Positions 8,555 to 17,128 are shown, numbered from the stretch's first letter. The stretch is DNA of 64,000 bases from Comamonas serinivorans (GCF_002158865.1 NZ_CP021455.1:3596001-3660000); one strand, 5' to 3'. Notes: generated from the sequence alone by a model not told the origin. Made by a program: numbers and translations.

Positions 8555-9406
8555 GTGAACGACGACCAACTCCTGCGTTACTCGCGCCACATCCTGCTCG
8601 ACGAGATCGGCATCGAGGGCCAGGAGCGGCTGTTGGCCAGCACGGCCCTCATCGTCGGCGCCGGCGGACTGGGCTCGCCGGCGGCGCTGTACCTGGCCGC
8701 CGCGGGCGTGGGCCGGCTGGTGCTGGTGGACCACGACGACGTGGACCTGACCAACCTGCAGCGCCAGATCGCCCACACCCAGGCGCGCGTCGGCCAGCCC
8801 AAGGTGGCCTCGGCCAAATTGGCCATGCTGGCCCTCAACGGCCAGGCCCACATCACCACGCACGCGCGCTGCGCAGACGACGCGCTGCTCGCCGAGCTGG
8901 TGCCGCAGGCGGATGTGGTGCTGGACTGCACCGACAACTTCGAGGTGCGCCAGCGCATCAACGCCGCCTGCGTGCGGCACCGCAAGCCCCTGGCCTCGGG
9001 CTCGGCCATCCGGTTTGCCGGCCAGGTCAGCAGCTTTGACCTGCGCCAGGCCGAATCGCCCTGCTACGCCTGCCTGTTCCCGCCCGAGCAGCAGGTCGAG
9101 GCCGTGGCCTGCGCCACCCTCGGCGTGTTCGCCCCCCTGGTCGGCATCGTGGGCAGCATCCAGGCGGCCGAGGCCCTGAAGCTCCTGCTGTACCTGCCCA
9201 GCCACCTGCAGACCAGCCTGCTGCTGGTGGACGCGATGACCATGCGGTTCGACGAGCTGCGCCTGACGCGCGACGCCCACTGCCCCGTGTGTGGCACGAC
9301 GGCCCACCCACCGGCCGCCGTGGGCTTGAACGACGCCGCCACATCAGACCCTGCCTACACGCACTGCGGCAGTTCAGCGACGACGCCCAGCGGCGGGGCT
9401 GCGTAA
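8555..9406 (+). CDS. MoeB/ThiF-family adenylyltransferase
   Basis: 283 residues. It adenylates the C-terminal Gly-Gly of a small sulfur-carrier protein (MoaD or ThiS) for molybdopterin or thiamine synthesis. Seen: the N-terminal RYSRHILLDEIG, the ATP loop GAGGLGSP (about 35-42), DVDLTNLQRQ, DCTDNF and the two zinc pairs CYAC and CPVC. The cysteine of VEAVACATLGVFAP matches the region holding the thioester/persulfide residue. No rhodanese domain is attached, so it is MoeB/ThiF rather than MOCS3 type. The GTG at 8555 gives the family start MNDDQLLRYSR. Neither moaD nor thiS is adjacent, so the pathway is unresolved. The last 30 residues are low complexity. Confidence 0.88.
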   Translation: MNDDQLLRYSRHILLDEIGIEGQERLLASTALIVGAGGLGSPAALYLAAAGVGRLVLVDHDDVDLTNLQRQIAHTQARVGQPKVASAKLAMLALNGQAHITTHARCADDALLAELVPQADVVLDCTDNFEVRQRINAACVRHRKPLASGSAIRFAGQVSSFDLRQAESPCYACLFPPEQQVEAVACATLGVFAPLVGIVGSIQAAEALKLLLYLPSHLQTSLLLVDAMTMRFDELRLTRDAHCPVCGTTAHPPAAVGLNDAATSDPAYTHCGSSATTPSGGAA

Positions 9407-9418
9407 CATGCACCTGTC

Positions 9419-9790
9419 ATGTCCAGGCTGCGCACCTTCATCGTCGAAGACAACCCCACCATCCGCACCCAGCTGATCGCCACGCTGGCGGATCTGGCCC
9501 AGGTCGAGTGTGTCGGCTTTGCCGACACCGAAGCCGAGGCCGTGGCCTGGTTGCAATCCCATCAGGATGAGTGGGATCTGGCGCTGGTGGACCTGTTCCT
9601 CAAGCAAGGCAGCGGCATGGGCGTGCTGGCCGCCGTCGACCAGCGCCCGCCCAGCCAAAAACTCGTCGTGATCAGCAACTACGCGACGCGCGACGTGGCC
9701 AGGCGCTGCCGCGAGCTGGGCTGCGACGAGGTGTTCGACAAGTCCGGCGACGTGGACGCCCTCATCGACTACTGCCAGGCACTGCGGTAG
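9419..9790 (+). CDS. Receiver-only response regulator
   Basis: 123 residues comprising a single CheY-like receiver and no output domain. The acidic pair is in VEDNP, the phospho-acceptor aspartate in LALVDLFL, the conserved Ser in VVISNYAT and the lysine in VFDKSGD. Stand-alone receivers act by binding partner proteins or as phosphate shuttles. No histidine kinase is nearby. It starts 12 bp after the MoeB-like gene and may be co-transcribed with it, although no functional link is evident. Confidence 0.85.
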   Translation: MSRLRTFIVEDNPTIRTQLIATLADLAQVECVGFADTEAEAVAWLQSHQDEWDLALVDLFLKQGSGMGVLAAVDQRPPSQKLVVISNYATRDVARRCRELGCDEVFDKSGDVDALIDYCQALR

Positions 9791-10383
9791 CCCCGCGGTG
9801 GGCGCTGGGTAGACCATGGCGCCTGCACGATGTGCGCACCCTGCGCAAGCCGGGTTGGCGGCGATCACGCAGGTCTCGCGCATCACGCAGCCCAGACCGC
9901 TCAATCCAGTATGGCCAGTTTTCCGATAAAAATCGTCGACTGAGCCACCATACTGCCTTGAGACGACAGGCCAATTTGGCGAACCGCCTCCCGGACAATG
10001 CGCCTGCAGACGCGCTCGAGGCATCGCTGGGCAGCGCACTCGTCACCTCGTCCACGCGCGCCGATGTGGAAACCGGCACCTCCTTGCCTTCGGCCTTCCG
10101 CAAGTACCCCCTGTACCACCGCCAGCAGCCCGCTGCACGCCTTCGGCGGCGTGGGCCTGTGGTCGGCGTCCCCGGGCGAGCCGTCAGGGTCATGCGGCCG
10201 CCTGGCGCGGCGGCATGAACAGGCGCGAGCACAACCGCTCACCGACCCTGGGCCGGCGACAGAACCCGAGGTGTCGGGTGAGTGTCCCCACCTGACCACC
10301 TCTGACTCGCATGCGGGGCCTCAGGAGCGCATCGATTGGGCGGCTGCATGACCGGGTTCTGCCGGTTCACGCGCCCCGTGTCG
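9791..10383. other. 593-bp region without a recognisable gene
   Basis: It contains one copy of the palindromic repeat (9908-9957). The rest (about 9960-10380) has only short overlapping frames with no family resemblance, and I see no RNA structure or mobile-element end that I can support. It may be decayed coding DNA. Confidence 0.5.
9908..9957. repeat. 52-bp palindromic repeat copy, downstream of the response regulator
   Basis: Ends CAGTAT / ATACTGC with GG and CC continuing the outer pairing. The inner arm is degenerate (TTTTCCGAT / TCGTCGA). It lies 117 bp after the stop codon, farther than most copies. Confidence 0.75.
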
Positions 10384-10962
10384 TCAAAAGCCCAGGCTGG
10401 CGCCCAGTCCCATCAGGGTGGCCACGCCCAGCGCGGCAAAAATCGCCGCGGCAATCCCGTGCACCAGCCGCATGTTGATGCGCGCGGCAAAGGTGTTGCC
10501 CAGGAACACGGCGGGCACGTTGGCGATCATCATGCCCAGCGTGGTGCCGAGGATGACCATGAACGGCGCCTGAAAACGCGCCGCCAGGCCGACGGTGGCG
10601 ATCTGCGTCTTGTCCCCCATCTCGGCCAGGAAGAACGTCACCAGCGTGGCGCCGAATACGCCGAACCGCTGCGCGACCTGGGCGTCGCCTTCGTCCAGCT
10701 TGTCGGGAATCAGCGTCCACAGCGCCATGGCGATGAAGGCCAGGCCCAGCACCCAGCGCAGCACCGACGGCGAGACCGCCGTGGCCACCCATTGGCCCAC
10801 GGCGCCAGCCAGGGCATGGTTGAGCAAGGTGGCGACGAAGATGCCGGCGATGATGGGCGCGGGCTTTTTGAAGCGGGCCGCCAGGATGAAGGCGAGCAGC
10901 TGGGTCTTGTCGCCCATTTCGGCCAGCGCGACGATGCCCGTGGAGATGAGCAAGGCTTCCAT
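10384..10962 (-). CDS. GDT1/TMEM165 (UPF0016) family cation transporter, probable manganese exporter
   Basis: 192 residues, about six membrane helices arranged as two homologous halves. Each half carries the family motif E-M-G-D-K-T-Q (in ALAEMGDKTQLLAF and FFLAEMGDKTQIATVG), which forms the cation site. Bacterial relatives export Mn2+ (MneA type). A frame runs upstream to 11112, but that part coincides with a yybP-ykoY riboswitch. The ATG at 10962, directly before the first helix, is therefore the start. Riboswitch context strongly supports a manganese role. Confidence 0.88.
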   Translation of the reverse strand: MEALLISTGIVALAEMGDKTQLLAFILAARFKKPAPIIAGIFVATLLNHALAGAVGQWVATAVSPSVLRWVLGLAFIAMALWTLIPDKLDEGDAQVAQRFGVFGATLVTFFLAEMGDKTQIATVGLAARFQAPFMVILGTTLGMMIANVPAVFLGNTFAARINMRLVHGIAAAIFAALGVATLMGLGASLGF

Positions 10963-11034
10963 GATGTGTGGTGGGTCTTTCTTGGGCCGGCGCGAGAACG
11001 CGTTTGACCACGCACCTGCCGGCCTCTCGCCAGG

Positions 11035-11170
11035 GTCGTGGTCAAAGGTCTTGCCAGGTGCATGCACTGCAAACGCCATGGCCGTGCGGCCAAGTTTGTT
11101 GACGTTTGCCACCGTCGGTCCCGATGCCAGGGCAGGCCTGATCGGGCTGCGGCGCAGCTACTCCCCAATG
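11035..11170 (-). ncRNA. yybP-ykoY manganese riboswitch in the leader of the GDT1-family gene
   Basis: On the minus strand the leader contains the two conserved blocks of this class. The first is GGGGAGTAGCTGCGCC (complement of 11158-11166 and onward). About 60 nt later comes CGTCAACA, and then CAAGACCTTTGACC (around 11041-11054). A GC-rich hairpin segment follows before the start codon at 10962 and probably forms the expression platform. In known members Mn2+ binds between the two L1/L3 loops and turns on exporter expression. Exact boundaries are estimated by eye; no covariance model was run. Confidence 0.82.
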
Positions 11171-11583
11171 ACGGGCGGGATTCTAGCAGCCCAGGGTTCT
11201 CCCGAATGGGACGCTCGGGCGCAGGACACGGCCGGTGCGCCCGGCACCCCGACATTCACCGGTCGTCAGCACCTGCCCGCGCGGGGCGGCGTTGAATCCG
11301 ACACGGGGATGCCGGTCGCGGGTCGAGGCGGCGCCCCTCTCCGACGGCGAAGCGCATGGCGGCTGCGCAGACAGCAGGACTCGCGATGGGCATGGCGGGA
11401 TGCAAGGGCGATGACCCAGGTCCGCGCGCCGGCCCGCGTTCGGCGCTGGCGCACAATCGCGCCTGCGGTCTGTCGGTTGCCGCCTGGCGCGGCCCGCTCA
11501 TCGGGGCGCCAGGGTTGCGCAGCCGGCGCGCCTTCCTCCGCCTGCCCTTCACCGTTTGCACGCCCGTGCGGGTGTGCCCTGCC
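11171..11583. other. Intergenic region between divergent transporter genes
   Basis: About 410 bp, holding the upstream end of the riboswitch transcript. A possible -10 TAGAAT (minus strand) lies at 11180-11185, 14 bp before GGGGAG, without a clear -35. I see no gene. Confidence 0.4.
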
Positions 11584-12549
11584 ATGTCCCGTCCCCGCTT
11601 CCTGCCCGACAATTTCACCCTGTTGCTGATCACCGTGGTCCTGTTGGCCAGCTTTGTGCCCGTGTACGGCCAGGGGGCCCAGCTGTTCGAGGCGATCACC
11701 ACCGTGGCCATCGGCCTGCTGTTCTTCCTGCATGGTGCCAAGCTGTCGCGCGAGGCCATCATCGGCGGCATCACGCACTGGCGCCTGCACGTGCTCATCA
11801 TGCTGTGCACCTTCGCGCTCTTTCCGCTGCTGGGCTGGGCACTGCGCCCCGTGTTGCAGCCGCTGGTGACGCCCGACCTGTACGTGGGCGTGCTGTACCT
11901 GTGCGTGCTGCCGGCCACCGTGCAATCGGCCATCGCCTTCACGGCCATGGCGCGCGGCAACGTCGCAGCCGCAATCTGCAGCGCCTCGGCCTCGACGCTG
12001 CTCGGCGTGTTCATCACCCCGGTGCTGGTCAACCTGCTGGTGGTGCCTGGCCAGCATGCGGGCCAGTCGCTGGACGCCGTGGGCAAGATCCTGCTGCAGC
12101 TGCTGTTGCCCTTCGTGGTGGGTCACCTGATGCGCCCCTGGGTGGGCGAGTGGGTGAAGGCCCATGCCAAGCTGGTCAAGGTGGTCGATCAGGGCTCCAT
12201 CCTGCTGGTGGTCTACGCCGCCTTCAGCGCGGCCGTGGTCGCCGGCCTGTGGCGCGAGACACCCTGGCCCGCCCTCATCGGCCTGGTGGTGCTGTGCTGC
12301 GTGCTGCTGGCGGTGGTGCTGGTCAGCACCACGTTGCTGGCGCGCAAGCTGGGGTTCTCGAAAGAGGACGAGATCACCATCGTCTTCTGCGGCTCGAAGA
12401 AAAGCCTGGCCTCGGGCGTGCCCATGGCCCAGGTGCTGTTCCCGGCCGCCATGGCCGGCCCCGTGCTGCTGCCCGTGATGCTGTTCCACCAGATCCAGCT
12501 CATGGTCTGCGCGCAGCTGGCCCTGCGCTACGGCCGGCGCCCCGACTGA
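11584..12549 (+). CDS. SBF-like (YfeH/bile-acid:sodium symporter superfamily) membrane transporter
   Basis: 321 residues, nine to ten hydrophobic helices. It matches the SBF-like CPA subgroup (E. coli YfeH): FLPDNFTLLL at the start, a first half with FFLHGAKLSREAI, the helix-break motif LPATVQSAIAFTAMA, and FCGSKKSLASGVPMAQVLF in the second half. The substrate is unknown; a sodium-coupled organic anion is a guess from the superfamily. The ATG at 11584 follows GTGTGCCCTGCC with a weak ribosome site. A longer upstream frame has no hydrophobic content and was not used. Confidence 0.82.
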   Translation: MSRPRFLPDNFTLLLITVVLLASFVPVYGQGAQLFEAITTVAIGLLFFLHGAKLSREAIIGGITHWRLHVLIMLCTFALFPLLGWALRPVLQPLVTPDLYVGVLYLCVLPATVQSAIAFTAMARGNVAAAICSASASTLLGVFITPVLVNLLVVPGQHAGQSLDAVGKILLQLLLPFVVGHLMRPWVGEWVKAHAKLVKVVDQGSILLVVYAAFSAAVVAGLWRETPWPALIGLVVLCCVLLAVVLVSTTLLARKLGFSKEDEITIVFCGSKKSLASGVPMAQVLFPAAMAGPVLLPVMLFHQIQLMVCAQLALRYGRRPD

Positions 12550-12917
12550 GGCAAGGCACACCGGCGCGCGACCTGCGTGTACAGGCGTCGATGCTGGACC
12601 CCTCGGCCGGCGGCGCTGCACGCGACGCTGGATGGCATCGCCCCCGCAGGGCGCCGATGTGTTCGCGGCCATGGCGCTCGATACCGCCCTGCGCATTCCA
12701 GCCGACCGTTGACGCCGTTGTCATCGTTGCGGGGCCCCGCGGCGCCATCGTCGACCGCCGCGCCGCGCACAGAGGGTCGTCGCTTGACCAACCAGCCCTC
12801 GGCAGTGGGTTCGCCCCGCCGGTCTGCTCAGCGCGGGTGCGTGGCTCCGCCGAAGCCGCCAGCCCCAGGCGGCGACCCGCGGTGCGCACCGGGTGCCGCC
12901 GCCTAAAATCGCGCCCC
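12550..12917. other. 368-bp gene-free stretch between the SBF-like gene and trmB
   Basis: No frame resembles a known protein, no terminator with a T tract is seen and there is no copy of the 52-bp repeat. Confidence 0.45.
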
Positions 12918-13721
12918 ATGAATGCCCCGACCGCCCCTGAGGCGCCCCCGACTCCCCCCGGCACGGACCCCGAAGTTTCGGCACCCGAGCCCTCGGCGCC
13001 CGCCCAGGCGCCCCACGACGTGGCGCACCCGCGCAGCATCCGCAGCTTCGTCACCCGCGCCGGTCGCGTGACCACCGGCCAGGCCAAGGCCCTGGCCGAC
13101 TTCGGCCCGCGCTTCGTCTGCCCCTACGCGCCCAACCCCGACTTCGTGCCCCAGCTGCTGGCCGAGGCCCGGGCTCAGGGCCAGACCTTCACCCGCGTGG
13201 TGATGGAAATCGGCTTCGGCATGGGCACGGCCACTGCCCACATCGCGGCGCTGCAGTCCGACACGCTTTTCCTGTGCTGCGAGGTGCACGAACCCGGCGT
13301 GGGCGCCCTGCTCAAACTGGTCGGCGAACAAGGCCTGCAGAACATCCGCATCGTGCAGCACGACGCGGTCGAGGTGCTGGCCCACATGGTCGGCCCCGCC
13401 GCGCTCGACGGCTTCCACATCTTCTTCCCCGACCCCTGGCACAAAAAGCGCCACCACAAGCGCCGCCTCATCCAGCCAGCCTTTGTCGACACGCTGGTCG
13501 ACCACCTCCAACCCGGGGGCTACATCCACTGCGCCACCGACTGGCAACCCTATGCCGAGCAGATGCTGGCCGTGCTGGGCGCCAACACGCGGCTGAGCAA
13601 CCGGGCGAGCGCGCCCGACGGCTACGCCGAAACGCCCAGCTACCGCCCCGAAACCAAGTTCGAGCGCCGCGGCCTGCGCCTGGGCCATGGCGTGTGGGAC
13701 CTGGTGTTCGAGCGCACGTAA
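12918..13721 (+). CDS. trmB: tRNA (guanine-N7-)-methyltransferase TrmB
   Basis: Uses S-adenosylmethionine to make m7G46 in tRNA variable loops. 267 residues: a Pro/Ala-rich tail of about 40, then the SAM motif EIGFGMG (near 98), CCEVHEPGVG, the FPDPWHKKRHHKRRL catalytic block and TDWQPYAEQM. The C-terminal RPETKFERRGLRLGH is a TrmB hallmark. The ATG at 12918 keeps the low-complexity leader; family members often start nearer RSFVTRAGR, so the true start could be later. A copy of the palindrome starts 34 bp after the stop. Confidence 0.93.
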   Translation: MNAPTAPEAPPTPPGTDPEVSAPEPSAPAQAPHDVAHPRSIRSFVTRAGRVTTGQAKALADFGPRFVCPYAPNPDFVPQLLAEARAQGQTFTRVVMEIGFGMGTATAHIAALQSDTLFLCCEVHEPGVGALLKLVGEQGLQNIRIVQHDAVEVLAHMVGPAALDGFHIFFPDPWHKKRHHKRRLIQPAFVDTLVDHLQPGGYIHCATDWQPYAEQMLAVLGANTRLSNRASAPDGYAETPSYRPETKFERRGLRLGHGVWDLVFERT

Positions 13722-13755
13722 CACTCGAACCTGGCTCGTCGCCCATCAGACACAA

Positions 13756-13807
13756 GGGGTATCCCTATCTTGCCGTTCACGATGAAACGGCAACAGGCGC
13801 ATACCCC
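13756..13807. repeat. 52-bp palindromic repeat copy, after trmB
   Basis: GGGGTAT / ATACCCC ends with inner TGCCGTT / AACGGCA. The outer ends co-vary together from the CAGTAT type to the GGGTAT type. Confidence 0.92.
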
Positions 13808-13874
13808 TTCATGCATGCCGCAAAACCCTGAAGCACTCGCAGCGTTTCCTGGCGCAGAAACCCAGGCCCCTTAC

Positions 13875-13893
13875 AATGCGAATCATTCGCATT
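13875..13893. promoter_or_regulatory. Fur box upstream of the YncE-like lipoprotein
   Basis: A perfect 19-bp dyad, AATGCGAATCATTCGCATT, matching the Fur consensus core (GATAATnATTATC type). It lies about 60 bp before the ATG at 13955, where promoter overlap would allow iron repression. Confidence 0.8.
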
Positions 13894-13954
13894 ATTGATT
13901 CGTGCGTCTGCGCGCGCGAATCCCTGGTTTCTTCCATCCCTCAGCGGAGTCTGC

Positions 13955-15415
13955 ATGAGCCCAACCCTTTCTTCCCACCCCGCCCTGCGCGGCCGCCTGC
14001 TGCGCACGACCCTCGCGGCCTCCCTGGCGCTGGCCCTCGGTGCCTGCGCCTCGTCTGGTCCCCAGGCCCCCAAGGCCGGCGCCCAGGCCAGTGCGCCGCA
14101 GTTCGGCGCCCAGGACGCCAACTTCAAGGGCCGCGTCAACGTGGTGGACACGCCGGTGGTGCTGGCCGGCAAGCCGGTCACGCTCGCAGGCAGCAACTTC
14201 ACGGCCGGCCAGAAGGTCACGCTGAGCTACGGCGGTGTGGTGCTGGGTGAACCTGCCACCGTGGGCGCCGATGGCACCTTCCGCACCCAGTTCACGCTGC
14301 CGGCCCAGGCCGCCGCCGGTCGTTACTCGCTGGTCGCCAGCGCCGCCAACCCGGCGGCGTCGCTGCTGGTGCCGCTCAAGATCTCGCCCAACGTGGCCCT
14401 GAGCGGCCAGGACCGCTTCGACGCCCAGTACCAGCCGCTGGTGCGCGGCCTGTACCAGGTGGCGTACTCGGCCAAGACCGGCCGCGCCTTCGTCACCTCG
14501 GCCGTGGGCCGGCCCCCGGTCACTGTCAGCGAGCTGGTGAAGGTGAACCCGCAGACGCTGGCCATCGAAGCCCGCGTGACGCCGCCCGCCGCACCAGCGC
14601 GCGACGGCGCCGCCGGCCCCGCTGGCGTGTTCGCCGTCTACGGCGTGGACGTGGACGACGCCCACGGCACGGTCTGGGTCACCAACACCCGCCAGAACAC
14701 CGTGGCCGTCTACCGCCAGTCCGACCTGAAGCTGGTCAAGCAGTTCGAGCCCGGCGTCGTGCCCCATGGCCGTGACGTGGTCGTCGACGAGCAACGCGGC
14801 AAGGCCTACGCCAGCCCCGTGGGCAAGCCCAACCTGGTGGTGTTCGACACCCAGTCGCTGACGCAGCGCAAGACCATCGCCATCGCCAGCACCCGCCGCG
14901 GCCCCGACGCCAAGGACTTCAGCCCCATGAGCCTGGCGCTGGACGAAGCCGGCGCCCGCCTGTTCGTGGTCAGCCTGTCCACGGCCGAAGTCGCCATCAT
15001 CGACACCAAGACCGACCAGGTCGTGAAGGTGTGGCCGCTCGAAGGCGTGACCTCGGCCGCGGGCATCGCCTATGACGCCCAGGGCGACCGCATCCTGGTG
15101 GCCGCGCAAGGCAGCGACAACCTGCTGATCGTCGACGCCAAGACCGGCAAGACGCTGCACGACGTGAAGACCGGCGCTGGTCCGCTGAACGTGACCTTCG
15201 ACCCCTCGCGCCGCCTGGCCTACGTGGCCAACCGCGGCTCGGGCACGGTCACGGTGGTGGACGCCAACGGCCAGATCGTCGCCAACCTGGGCGCCGGCAC
15301 CTTCCCCAACCACCTGAAGGTGATCGACAACAAGGGCACGCTGCTGACCGTGAACAAGGCCCGCGGCGAGAACGACCCCGAAGGCGATCGCATCGGCCGC
15401 CTCACGCCGCGCTGA
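13955..15415 (+). CDS. YncE-like beta-propeller lipoprotein, iron-regulated
   Basis: 486 residues. The N-terminal signal ends in a lipobox (LALGAC-A-S), so it should be a lipid-anchored envelope protein. Residues ~60-150 look like an immunoglobulin-type or surface domain (VTLAGSNFTAGQKVTLSYGG). From ~165 onward there are repeated YVTN/NHL-type blades: DVDDAHGTVWVTNTRQNTVAVY, DTKTDQVVKVWPLEG, and DPSRRLAYVANRGSGTVTVVDANG near the end. E. coli YncE is a Fur-regulated secreted propeller of unclear function. The Fur box upstream supports the same control here. GGAG lies 6 bp before the ATG. Confidence 0.8.
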   Translation: MSPTLSSHPALRGRLLRTTLAASLALALGACASSGPQAPKAGAQASAPQFGAQDANFKGRVNVVDTPVVLAGKPVTLAGSNFTAGQKVTLSYGGVVLGEPATVGADGTFRTQFTLPAQAAAGRYSLVASAANPAASLLVPLKISPNVALSGQDRFDAQYQPLVRGLYQVAYSAKTGRAFVTSAVGRPPVTVSELVKVNPQTLAIEARVTPPAAPARDGAAGPAGVFAVYGVDVDDAHGTVWVTNTRQNTVAVYRQSDLKLVKQFEPGVVPHGRDVVVDEQRGKAYASPVGKPNLVVFDTQSLTQRKTIAIASTRRGPDAKDFSPMSLALDEAGARLFVVSLSTAEVAIIDTKTDQVVKVWPLEGVTSAAGIAYDAQGDRILVAAQGSDNLLIVDAKTGKTLHDVKTGAGPLNVTFDPSRRLAYVANRGSGTVTVVDANGQIVANLGAGTFPNHLKVIDNKGTLLTVNKARGENDPEGDRIGRLTPR

Positions 15416-15454
15416 CCGACGAGGCCCGCCGCCCGGTGCGGCGGCCCGCTGCAG

Positions 15455-15491
15455 AACAGGCCCGGGTGCGTTGCACCTGGGCCTGTTTCTT
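15455..15491 (+). terminator. Rho-independent terminator after the YncE-like gene
   Basis: Stem ACAGGCCCGGGTGC, loop GTT, GCACCTGGGCCTGT, then TTCTT. A palindromic repeat copy begins 3 bp downstream, the only place where the two occur side by side. Confidence 0.85.
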
Positions 15492-15494
15492 GCA

Positions 15495-15544
15495 CAGTAT
15501 CGATCCATGACCGTTTTCTGATCATCGGGCATCGACCGATACTG
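15495..15544. repeat. 52-bp palindromic repeat copy (50 bp form), after the terminator of the YncE-like gene
   Basis: CAGTATCGATC / GACCGATACTG ends are paired over 9-10 bp. The inner region ATGACCGTTTTC / GGGCAT is weaker. Confidence 0.8.
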
Positions 15545-15950
15545 TCTTCCATTCGACATCAACACGGCATGATGTCGGCACCTGGCTAGCCAACAGGCAC
15601 ACGGGCACGCTCAGCCTGCGCACCCAACGCCGCCGAGTTGGCAGCACTTCGGAGAGCCCCGCACGCCATTCCAGATGATGCAGGCCCCGCGGGCGGGCCA
15701 GGGCGTGGCGCTGGCACGCGTGCCGCTGATCGCCACCGCATGGCCGGCTGGGCGTCGGCCACCATGGCCGGTGGAACGGCAGCCCACGGCGGTGAAAGCG
15801 TCGGCCTTCGCGCGCACCGCAGGTCAGGCCAGGCTTCACTCAGGACGTGGTTGGAAACGGGCAGCCCGGCCCGGTGCTGGCCGAGCTGCGCTGGGCGCAC
15901 CTGCTGGATGACCCCATCAGGCGCTGGCGACCTCTTCGACGCATCCTTCA
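15545..15950. other. Gene-free segment bounded by two palindromic repeats
   Basis: About 400 bp enclosed by the copies at 15495 and 15951. Reading frames on both strands show no family resemblance. It is similar in size and setting to the segment at 2488-2839. Confidence 0.5.
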
Positions 15951-16000
15951 CAGTATCCATTGATCGCCGTTTTCTAAACAAAGGCGACCGAGGCATACTC
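15951..16000. repeat. 52-bp palindromic repeat copy, after the siderophore esterase
   Basis: CAGTATCC / GGCATACTC ends with TCGCCGTTT / AAAGGCGA inner arms. It lies 3 bp beyond the stop of the leftward esterase gene. Confidence 0.85.
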
Positions 16001-16003
16001 CAT

Positions 16004-17128
16004 TCACATTGACGCAAAGCGCAGCGTGCGCTGCACGGCCACCATGAGGATGGAGGCGTGGTCTTCTTCGGGAAAGAGGCGGAAGGCGACACGCGACGCG
16101 TCCAGCCACCGCGCCAGGTCGGCCGCCAGTTCGCGCGCGCTGGCCACCATGCGGCGCTGCGCCCGGCGGGCCACCAGCTGCTCGTAACCCGGGTGCTGCC
16201 GCTGCCAGGGCGGCACGGCCTCTTCCCATTCGCCCACGGCCAGGAACACGCGCGGAAGCGCATCCAAGCCCCCACGCTCCCCGGCTTCGCCTGGTCCGCT
16301 GCCCCCCGGGGGGGCCGTGCCTGGCTCGGGAGCGGCCCTGCGCTGCGGCAGATCGCCCCCACGCTCCCCGGCTTCGCCTGGTCCACTGCCCCTGCGCCGG
16401 GCGCCCCCCGGGGGGGCCATGCCTGGCTCGGGAGCGGCCCTTCGCTGTGGCAGATCGCCCCCACGCTCCCCGGCCAGCGCAGCCTGCAGCGCGGCGCGCA
16501 AGCCCGCTTCGTCCCACCAGATCGAGGGGCTGATGGCGGCCCAGGTGCGGAAGGCCTGCGGCCGCGCCGCCAGCGCCTGCAGCACGAAATGCCCGGCCAG
16601 CGAATGGCCGAACAAGGTCTGGCGCGCGGGGTTCAGCGGCAGCTCGCGGCACAGCTGCGGCATGAGCGCGTCGGCGATGAAGGCCAGGAAATCGGCCGCG
16701 CCGCCAGCGCTGCCGTCTGCCGGGGGGGCCTCGTTCGCGGGCGGGCCGGCGGTGTAATCGCGCCGCCGCAGGCTGTCGGCAAACAGCGCGTCGCCCTCGT
16801 GCGCGATGCCGATCACGGCAGCGGGCGCGATGCCGGTGGCATCGGGTCGGCGGCTGGAGCGGCGCACGGCCTCGACGAAGGTGCCGAACAGCGCGTTGGC
16901 GTCGAGCACCACCAGCGCGTCGAAGCCGCCGGGTGGCGCGTCACCGGGCGGCAGCCACACCGTCACCTGGTAGCGCGCGCCCTGCGCCGACTGCAGGCGG
17001 CGCACCTGCGTGCCGGGCCAGGTCAACGCGGGCCAGGGGGCCGGCCCGGCATTGGCCGCCAGGGGCGTCACCGGTGCCGCTGATGCCGCGCCGGGTGGCA
17101 GCGGTCGGGCCGTTGGTGGGCCGCTCAT
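16004..17128 (-). CDS. Alpha/beta-hydrolase of the Fes/IroE type, probable siderophore esterase
   Basis: 374 residues. The esterase-D fold is seen in FDALVVLDANALFGTFVEAVR, the nucleophile elbow GHSLAGHF (serine near 195) and a C-terminal EEDHASIL that supplies the histidine. Family members cleave the serine ester backbone of catecholate siderophores or salmochelin, releasing iron after uptake. The gene overlaps the ATPase gene by 4 bp (ATGA), so it is translationally coupled to the import genes. Residues ~220-290 are a Gly/Pro/Arg-rich insert encoded by an in-frame tandem repeat (16269-16475) that homologues would not be expected to have. Without signal peptide evidence it is probably cytosolic, like Fes/IroD. 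Confidence 0.8.
   Translation of the reverse strand: MSGPPTARPLPPGAASAAPVTPLAANAGPAPWPALTWPGTQVRRLQSAQGARYQVTVWLPPGDAPPGGFDALVVLDANALFGTFVEAVRRSSRRPDATGIAPAAVIGIAHEGDALFADSLRRRDYTAGPPANEAPPADGSAGGAADFLAFIADALMPQLCRELPLNPARQTLFGHSLAGHFVLQALAARPQAFRTWAAISPSIWWDEAGLRAALQAALAGERGGDLPQRRAAPEPGMAPPGGARRRGSGPGEAGERGGDLPQRRAAPEPGTAPPGGSGPGEAGERGGLDALPRVFLAVGEWEEAVPPWQRQHPGYEQLVARRAQRRMVASARELAADLARWLDASRVAFRLFPEEDHASILMVAVQRTLRFASM
16269..16475. repeat. In-frame GC-rich tandem repeat within the esterase gene
   Basis: Unit A (16269-16355, 87 bp) and unit B (16356-16457, 102 bp) share CCCCCACGCTCCCCGGCTTC at their start and GCTCGGGAGCGGCCCT later. Unit B has a 15-bp insertion. A 17-bp start of a third unit follows at 16458. 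All lengths are multiples of 3, so the frame is kept. The unit contains CCCCCCGGGGGGG and resembles GC-rich intergenic repeats I associate with Comamonadaceae genomes (from memory, unverified). Confidence 0.85.

Noticed and set aside
10963..11112. Upstream extension of the GDT1-family gene to an ATG at 11112
   Set aside because: This stretch is the conserved riboswitch; the extra residues lack family similarity.
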